Of a stretch of DNA of 64,000 nt, positions 59,276 to 64,000 are shown one piece after another. A program made the translations under genes and the position numbers. Position 1 is the stretch's first letter; each line of letters opens with the position of its first letter. This stretch comes from Paenibacillus stellifer (GTDB taxonomy: Bacteria > Bacillota > Bacilli > Paenibacillales > Paenibacillaceae). The DNA lies in NCBI RefSeq assembly GCF_000758685.1, contig NZ_CP009286.1, forward strand, positions 4,370,501 to 4,434,500, in the 5' to 3' direction. Below the pieces are notes generated by a model, which worked only from the letters and a program-made list of their open reading frames with translations, searched no databases and had not been told where the DNA came from.

Positions 59276-59835
59276 AGATCATTCCACGAAGACTGAAGGG
59301 CGTGTTCGAGATCAGGCTGTCTCCGCTGTATGATCACCGGGGTCAGTTCATGAGAGTATACGATGAGACCATCTTCTCCGAGAGCGGACTCCACCGGCGC
59401 TGGCTTCAGGAGAATCAGTCCGTGACACTTCGCAAGGGAACGATCCGGGGTCTTCATTTCCAGCATGCTCCCTCTACGGAGACCAAGCTCGTCAGAGCCG
59501 TCAAAGGAGCCGTGTATGATGTATTCGTTGATCTAAGAACCGATTCTCCTACATTCGGAGAGTGGGACAGTATCGAGTTATCCGAAGATAATCTGACCAT
59601 GATCTATATTCCCAGCGGATTCGCACACGGGTTCTGCACAAGAACCGATTACTGTGCCGTTCAGTACAAGGTGGACCGGGAATTCTCTCCCGCTGCGGAT
59701 GGCGGCATCCGTTGGAACGATCCTTCCATTGGTGTCCGGTGGCCAACCGAGGCCCCCATTCTCTCGGATAAAGACAAGAACTTGCCCACGCTCGAAATGT
59801 TCCTTGCTCAGCACAAAGGACTTGATGTGACATGA
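59272..59835 (+). CDS. RmlC-like 3,5-epimerase
   Basis: A 187-residue cupin enzyme: GVFEIRLSPLYDHRGQFMRVYDE, GTIRGLHFQHAPSTETKLVRAVKGAVYDVFVDLR (catalytic His), PSGFAHGFCTRTDYCAVQYKVD, and GGIRWNDPSIGVRWP. It would epimerise a 4-keto-6-deoxy nucleotide sugar. No RmlB gene is next to it, but CDP- and UDP-type 4,6-dehydratases are nearby, so the exact substrate is open. It overlaps both neighbours by 4 bp. Confidence 0.9.
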   Translation: MKIIPRRLKGVFEIRLSPLYDHRGQFMRVYDETIFSESGLHRRWLQENQSVTLRKGTIRGLHFQHAPSTETKLVRAVKGAVYDVFVDLRTDSPTFGEWDSIELSEDNLTMIYIPSGFAHGFCTRTDYCAVQYKVDREFSPAADGGIRWNDPSIGVRWPTEAPILSDKDKNLPTLEMFLAQHKGLDVT

Positions 59836-60767
59836 GAGTGATCGTTACGGGTGCTGGAGGATTTATCGGCAGCTTTCTGTGCGAGCAGCTCTGCCGTGAC
59901 GGCCATGAGGTCATACGAATCTTCCGCCGTCTGCCGGACGCAGCGGAACGAACGAAGCTCGGGGAAGCGATAGAGGCCGATGTACGGTCGGGCAGCTTCC
60001 CCGCTCTAGTACTCCCCGGCGACGCCGTGATTCATCTGGCTGCGGCCAATGATATTATTTCGAAGGATGGCCATGCAGGACTGAGTCTCTCGATACTGGG
60101 AACCAAAAATGTACTCGATTTCGCTGTCAACAATCGTATTCCCCGAATGATCTTCTTCTCCACCATTCAGGTTCTCGGATCGGAGCTCGCGGGCGAATAT
60201 AGTGAGGATTCGGCCATGCAGCCCGAGAACGATTATGCGGCCAATCACGCAATGGCTGAAATTTACACGGAGATGTACGCCAGAAGAGGCCTGCTCCAGG
60301 CTGTCAGCATCAGACCAACCAATGTATACGGACACTTTGCCTATCCGACTATCAACCGCTGGAGCCTGGTTCCCGCATGCCTGTGCAGGGAAGCCTTCCT
60401 GGACAGGACTATTACGATACGTTCCTCGGGAAGACAGAGAAGAAACTTTATCAGCGTGCAAAGTGTGGCCAAAGCAACAAGCGCCATTTTGACCAACTTC
60501 CCAGCATCCTATGATACCGTCAATCTGGGCTCCCCCCTGTATATGACTATTGAGGAAGCCGCCCGCTGCGTGAAGCAGGTGTATGACGAACGGTACGACG
60601 AACCGGTGCGCCTCACCCTTCAGGGAGATGAACCAAGGCAGGAGAACCGGTTCCATCTGTCGCTGAGCAGACTGGAGGACCAGTACGGTTTCAAAGAGCA
60701 CCTCGGCGCAGAGGATTTCCGCAGTCAGATCTCCCTGCTGTTTCAGCAGCTCGAGCATTCTCGCTGA
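59832..60767 (+). CDS. NAD-dependent nucleotide-sugar epimerase/dehydratase
   Basis: A 311-residue extended SDR: VIVTGAGGFIGSFLCEQL (cofactor loop), GDAVIHLAAANDIISKD, MIFFSTIQVLGSELAGEYSEDS, and ENDYAANHAMAEIY, where the usual YxxxK is Y-A-A-N-H, so the catalytic Lys seems replaced. RPTNVYGHF and RRNFISVQSVAKA follow. It ends the plus-strand operon. The missing Lys may mean changed chemistry or only a structural role; alignment would be needed to be sure. Confidence 0.85.
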   Translation: MRVIVTGAGGFIGSFLCEQLCRDGHEVIRIFRRLPDAAERTKLGEAIEADVRSGSFPALVLPGDAVIHLAAANDIISKDGHAGLSLSILGTKNVLDFAVNNRIPRMIFFSTIQVLGSELAGEYSEDSAMQPENDYAANHAMAEIYTEMYARRGLLQAVSIRPTNVYGHFAYPTINRWSLVPACLCREAFLDRTITIRSSGRQRRNFISVQSVAKATSAILTNFPASYDTVNLGSPLYMTIEEAARCVKQVYDERYDEPVRLTLQGDEPRQENRFHLSLSRLEDQYGFKEHLGAEDFRSQISLLFQQLEHSR

Positions 60768-60877
60768 TATAGATGCAGCAATCCAACGCCTGAACAGTGT
60801 CCAATCCTGCTCCAAGCGTACACCGGGGATAACAATTTCAATTCGAAGCAAGAAGCATAATAGGTATCAAACAAGGA

Positions 60878-60925
60878 AAGGCCCGTTAAGCGGACACCTG
60901 AAGGTGTTCTTGCTTAACGGGCCTT
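60878..60925. terminator. Bidirectional terminator between convergent glycan operons
   Basis: AAGGCCCGTTAAGC (60878-60891) pairs perfectly with GCTTAACGGGCCTT (60912-60925), with an inner ACACC/GGTGT pair. It lies between the plus-strand operon and rfbG on the minus strand. Confidence 0.85.
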
Positions 60926-60954
60926 GGCTTGCCGGCCGTAGATTAGCGCTTCGA

Positions 60955-62043
60955 TTAACCGCGGGACTGTTCGAACAACTCGATCTGTGAGCGGCAAATC
61001 TGAAGCATGTCTTTTCCATCCAAATAAGCTTTATACCAAGCGGCTGTCTGTGACAAAGCCGTATCCAGATTCCATCGGGGCTTCCAGCCGAGCCGGGCCT
61101 TCGCCTTGGAGCAGTCGAGCTTCAACGCCGTAGCTTCATGCAGGTCGCCGCCGGGAACGACTTCATATGCGGCACCTTCTCCCCATATCCCGCAAAATCG
61201 GCTGACTACCTTCTCCACATTTTGCGAATCCCGTTCCTCAGGCCCGAAGTTCCAGGCTTCCGCATACGCGGCTCCTTCCTCGTAGAGCCGCTGCGCCAGA
61301 AGCAGATAGCCTCCAAGAGGCTCCAGTACATGCTGCCAGGGACGAACCGCATACGGACTTCGAAGGACGGAAGGAGCCTGCTGGCCGAAGGCTCTGACGC
61401 AGTCCGGGATCAGCCTTTCGGAGGCCCAGTCGCCGCCACCGATCACATTGCCTGCTCTTGCCGACGCAATGGCAACCCCATGCCGCCCATAATGGGCGGG
61501 ATTAAAGAAGGAGTCGCGGTAAGCTGCCGTAACGAGCTCGGAACAGGCTTTGCTGTTGGAATACGGATCAAAGCCGCCAAGCGCATCATCCTCCCGGTAT
61601 CCCCAGAACCATTCTTTGTTGCTGTAGCTTTTGTCCGTGGTTACGTTGACGAACGCCTTCACCTTGCCTCCCTGGAGGTTATGAAGGCGGACCGCCTCAA
61701 GCACATGGACGGTTCCCAGCACATTAATGGCATAGGTGTCCACCGGCCGCTGATAGGACGCCCTGACAAGCGGCTGTGCGGCGAGATGGAGCACAATATC
61801 CGGGTCAGCCGCTTTCACGGCGGACTGCAAGCGGGCTTCATCCCGGACATCTCCGGTGACCGGAGTCACAAGCTGATCGACACCGCAGCATTGATACAGG
61901 TTCGGATCGGTTGGGGGAGCGTCGGAATATCCGGTGACCTGAGCGCCGAGCTGGTCCAGCCAAATCGACAACCAGGAGCCTTTAAACCCCATATGGCCGG
62001 TCATGAATACTTTTTTACCTCGCCAAAAATTTATTTTCTCCAC
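60955..62043 (-). CDS. rfbG: CDP-glucose 4,6-dehydratase RfbG
   Basis: A 362-residue extended SDR: VFMTGHMGFKGSWLSIWLDQLGAQVTGYS, IVLHLAAQPLVRASYQRPVDTYAINVLGTVHVLE, and FDPYSNSKACSELV (YxxxK). The GHxGFKGSWL start is diagnostic for RfbG. It makes CDP-4-keto-6-deoxyglucose for 3,6-dideoxyhexoses or related sugars. The start is taken as GTG at 62043, with GGGG about 8 bases upstream and a 13-bp overlap with rfbF; an ATG 21 bp earlier lacks a ribosome site. Confidence 0.93.
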   Translation of the reverse strand: MEKINFWRGKKVFMTGHMGFKGSWLSIWLDQLGAQVTGYSDAPPTDPNLYQCCGVDQLVTPVTGDVRDEARLQSAVKAADPDIVLHLAAQPLVRASYQRPVDTYAINVLGTVHVLEAVRLHNLQGGKVKAFVNVTTDKSYSNKEWFWGYREDDALGGFDPYSNSKACSELVTAAYRDSFFNPAHYGRHGVAIASARAGNVIGGGDWASERLIPDCVRAFGQQAPSVLRSPYAVRPWQHVLEPLGGYLLLAQRLYEEGAAYAEAWNFGPEERDSQNVEKVVSRFCGIWGEGAAYEVVPGGDLHEATALKLDCSKAKARLGWKPRWNLDTALSQTAAWYKAYLDGKDMLQICRSQIELFEQSRG

Positions 62044-62801
62044 GGCGCATTCCCCGATTTCCATAGCTGGTCAAGATGATTTTTATCTCTTAAAGTGTCC
62101 ATGGGATGCCAGAAGCCATCGAAGCGGTAACCCATCAGCTGCCCTTCGCGCGCAAGAGTTTCAAGCGGTTCCTGCTCAAATACGGTATGATCGCCTTCAA
62201 TGTAGTCGAAGACTTTCGGTTCCAGCACAAAGAAACCGGCATTGATCCAGGAATTGTCGCCTTTGGGCTTCTCCTGAAATACCTTAACCTTGTGCCGGGA
62301 ATCCAGCTGCATGGCACCGAATCTGCCCGGAGGCTGGGTAACGGTTACCGAAGCAAGCTTCCCGTGACTTTGGTGGAATTTGAGCAGCGCGTCAAGATCA
62401 ATCGAAGACAGGCCGTCACCGTAAGTCATCATACAAGTCTCATTACCGATGAAATCGGCTATCCTCTTCAGTCTACCGCCCGTCAGCGTCTCAAGACCCG
62501 TATCCACCAGAGTAACCCTCCACGGCTCGGCCTTGCGCTGATGAATGATGACTTCATTGCCGCCGGCATAATCAAAGGTCACATCCGAATTGTAGAGATA
62601 ATAGTTGGAAAAATACTCCTTGATCACATTGCCTTTATAGCCGAGGCAGATCACAAAGTCGTTAAAGCCGTAGTGCGAATACAATTTCATGATATGCCAA
62701 AGAATCGGCTTCTCCCCAATCTCAATCATCGGCTTCGGACGCAGATGCGATTCCTCGCTTATACGAGTGCCGTAGCCTCCTGCCAAAATGACGGCTTTCA
62801 T
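62031..62801 (-). CDS. rfbF: Glucose-1-phosphate cytidylyltransferase RfbF
   Basis: A 256-residue nucleotidyltransferase: MKAVILAGGYGTRISEESHLRPKPMIEIGEKPILWHIM, FVICLGYKGNVIKEYFSNYYLYNSDVTFDY, and MTYGDGLSSIDLDALLKFH are diagnostic for RfbF. It makes CDP-glucose from CTP and glucose-1-phosphate, the substrate of RfbG encoded next. GGAAGGGG lies upstream of the ATG. The neighbouring glycosyltransferase gene ends 32 bp upstream. Confidence 0.95.
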   Translation of the reverse strand: MKAVILAGGYGTRISEESHLRPKPMIEIGEKPILWHIMKLYSHYGFNDFVICLGYKGNVIKEYFSNYYLYNSDVTFDYAGGNEVIIHQRKAEPWRVTLVDTGLETLTGGRLKRIADFIGNETCMMTYGDGLSSIDLDALLKFHQSHGKLASVTVTQPPGRFGAMQLDSRHKVKVFQEKPKGDNSWINAGFFVLEPKVFDYIEGDHTVFEQEPLETLAREGQLMGYRFDGFWHPMDTLRDKNHLDQLWKSGNAPWRK

Positions 62802-62833
62802 TAACAGACATCCCCTTCCTTGATTAAGCCCGG

Positions 62834-63700
62834 TTATCCCTTCAGCACCTGGTTCAGTACATTCATCAAGGCCGCTTGATCATATCTTCTGACCTCAAGG
62901 TTCCGGGCAAGAATCTTCATGATCCAATCCCGCTCGGATTGGGAGCGGGTCCGGCCGAAGCATAACTGGCGATGAAGCTCCCATTCTGTAGGAGATAGAT
63001 GAAGTCCCAGACGGCATAGTAAGTCCATCCGAACCCGATCCGCCTGCTTCCGCTGTTCCATGCTCTGGGTCCGGCTCAACTGCTGATCATGAAGCCGATA
63101 GCACAAGCCGTGCTGCTTCAGGTTGGCAATACGCGTAATAGAGGACAGCCGTGCCCAAAGATTGTAGTCTTCCGCATATTGGTAGGCAGGGTCGTATGGA
63201 GGTCCCGAAAGTTGGTCCAGAACCCGTCTGCGCATCATTACGGTAGGATGTGTCAGACAGCAGTGAAACAGCAGGGAGCATTCCAGAATATCCGGATCGC
63301 AAGGAAGAGCGGTAAGGGCCTCGTTCGGAAGGGTGTTCATAATCCGGTACTGCGTTCCGCAGACCCCGATATCAGGATTCAGATCCATATAGTCAATCTG
63401 AATCTTGAAGCGGTCCGGCAGGCTGTAGTCATCCGCATCCATTCTCGCAATGTATGTTCCCGAAGCCAGATTCAGGCCATGATTCAGGCTGTACACAATA
63501 CCTCTATTCGTCCCGTTATCCATCAGCCTGATCCGGGAGTCCGAATACTGCTCCAGAATCTTCAGGCTGTCATCCGTTGATCCGTCATTGATGATAATGA
63601 ATTCAAAGTCGGAATAGCTCTGCTGAAGCACACTTTCCACCGCAAGTCCCAGAAACCGGGAAGCGTTATAGACGGGCATCAGAACGGAAAGGTTCGGCAT
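62834..63700 (-). CDS. Family 2 glycosyltransferase
   Basis: A 288-residue GT-A enzyme: NLSVLMPVYNASRFLGLAVESVLQQSYSDFEFIIINDGSTDDSL, then YIARMDADDYSLPDRF (DxD), RRRVLDQLSGPPYDPAYQYAEDYNLWARL. The start at 63700 has AAGGAGGAG upstream; in-frame codons before it have no such site. It heads a three-gene minus-strand unit with rfbF and rfbG, so it may transfer the CDP-derived deoxy sugar, which is inference. Confidence 0.92.
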   Translation of the reverse strand: MPNLSVLMPVYNASRFLGLAVESVLQQSYSDFEFIIINDGSTDDSLKILEQYSDSRIRLMDNGTNRGIVYSLNHGLNLASGTYIARMDADDYSLPDRFKIQIDYMDLNPDIGVCGTQYRIMNTLPNEALTALPCDPDILECSLLFHCCLTHPTVMMRRRVLDQLSGPPYDPAYQYAEDYNLWARLSSITRIANLKQHGLCYRLHDQQLSRTQSMEQRKQADRVRMDLLCRLGLHLSPTEWELHRQLCFGRTRSQSERDWIMKILARNLEVRRYDQAALMNVLNQVLKG

Positions 63701-63892
63701 CCAAATCTCCTCCTTAAACAGTAAATTCCTGCCTGCGGTTCGCAGATTGGACAATTTCACCGGGTGATCCGCACATTTATGGTTGTTCATCATAGTTATT
63801 TGGAGGAGGTGGGCGTACTTCACATGCATTGGCGGCAGCGGAATCATAGGATACATCATCTCGTATGCAAAAGCTGATCAGGAGGGTTCTCC

Positions 63893-64000
63893 ATGAGAAT
63901 TTTGCAAGTCGCTCCAAATCATGAAACGGTCCCTCCCTGCAGGGATGGCGGAACTGAACGCATCATCTATCAACTGTCCGAAGGACTGGCACGCAGAAAT
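63893..64000 (+). CDS. Glycosyltransferase family 4, N-terminal fragment
   Basis: The first 36 residues (MRILQVAPNHETVPPCRDGG, then TERIIYQLSEGLARRN) match the acceptor-side start of family 4 glycosyltransferases, in which a Gly-rich loop and Glu-Arg precede a helix. AGGAGG lies 7 bases upstream of the ATG. The rest lies beyond the window. It is divergent from the family 2 glycosyltransferase gene. Confidence 0.82.
   Translation, partial: MRILQVAPNHETVPPCRDGGTERIIYQLSEGLARRN

Overview
The window is chromosomal DNA of a nitrogen-fixing, endospore-forming Firmicute, almost certainly a Paenibacillus. The evidence is a compact nifB-H-D-K-E-N-X-orf1-hesA-nifV operon behind a SigA-type promoter with GlnR-type operators, an S-layer-homology protein, the spore-coat regulator GerE, two CgeB-type spore glycosyltransferases, a YhcN/YlaJ sporulation lipoprotein, and strong AGGAGG ribosome binding sites throughout. 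No rRNA, tRNA or CRISPR array was seen.

Layout. 1-2050: start of a GH13 alpha-glucosidase, then a MerR regulator divergent from a short-chain dehydrogenase whose promoter carries a perfect palindrome in a 19-bp spacer. 2150-13770: the nif operon on the minus strand, with promoter, two GlnR-like sites, a cre-like site and conserved intercistronic hairpins. 13930-15026: a Mn2+ (yybP-ykoY) riboswitch driving a TerC membrane protein. 15360-20595: rlmN, an IS110-type element with a probable bridge RNA in its left end, and an SLH/YcdB-type exported protein. 20835-25214: a SsuABC/NMT1-type ABC importer, small sporeformer genes, a retropepsin-like protease and gerE.

25650-31546 is the most unusual part. 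A plus-strand c-di-AMP (ydaO-yuaA) riboswitch is split from its own terminator hairpin by a group IIC intron inserted in antisense. That intron is itself interrupted twice: by a second group II intron between domains V and VI (a twintron arrangement), and by a 1672-bp DDE-transposase IS inserted in a poly-A tract, with 8-bp T/A target duplications and a probable -1 frameshift signal. Behind the riboswitch terminator lie an unknown gene and a small ECF-sigma-like gene.

32700-36931: a Fur-controlled ferrous iron uptake operon in the order efeO-efeB-efeU. 37249-38902: a PuuD-like glutamine amidotransferase and a Cys-rich pentapeptide-repeat protein. 38982-43380: a macro-domain/TPR protein and a DUF2971 protein on either side of an IS4-type transposase, probably one split gene. 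43560-46428: a MurR/RpiR-nagB-nagA amino-sugar operon with operator repeats. 46526-47461: a YhcN-like lipoprotein with a 30-bp repeat.

47561-64000 is a surface or spore polysaccharide region. A minus-strand operon holds a UDP-GlcNAc 2-epimerase, a CapE-type dehydratase, an RmlD-like reductase, a further epimerase, glycosyltransferases and two CgeB paralogues. A plus-strand operon holds two GT-A-like transferases, an RmlA-like nucleotidyltransferase, an RmlC-like epimerase and a sugar dehydratase/epimerase. A convergent rfbF-rfbG pair makes a CDP-4-keto-6-deoxyglucose precursor, and two more glycosyltransferases follow. Together these point to synthesis and attachment of deoxy and amino-deoxy sugars, plausibly on the spore surface.
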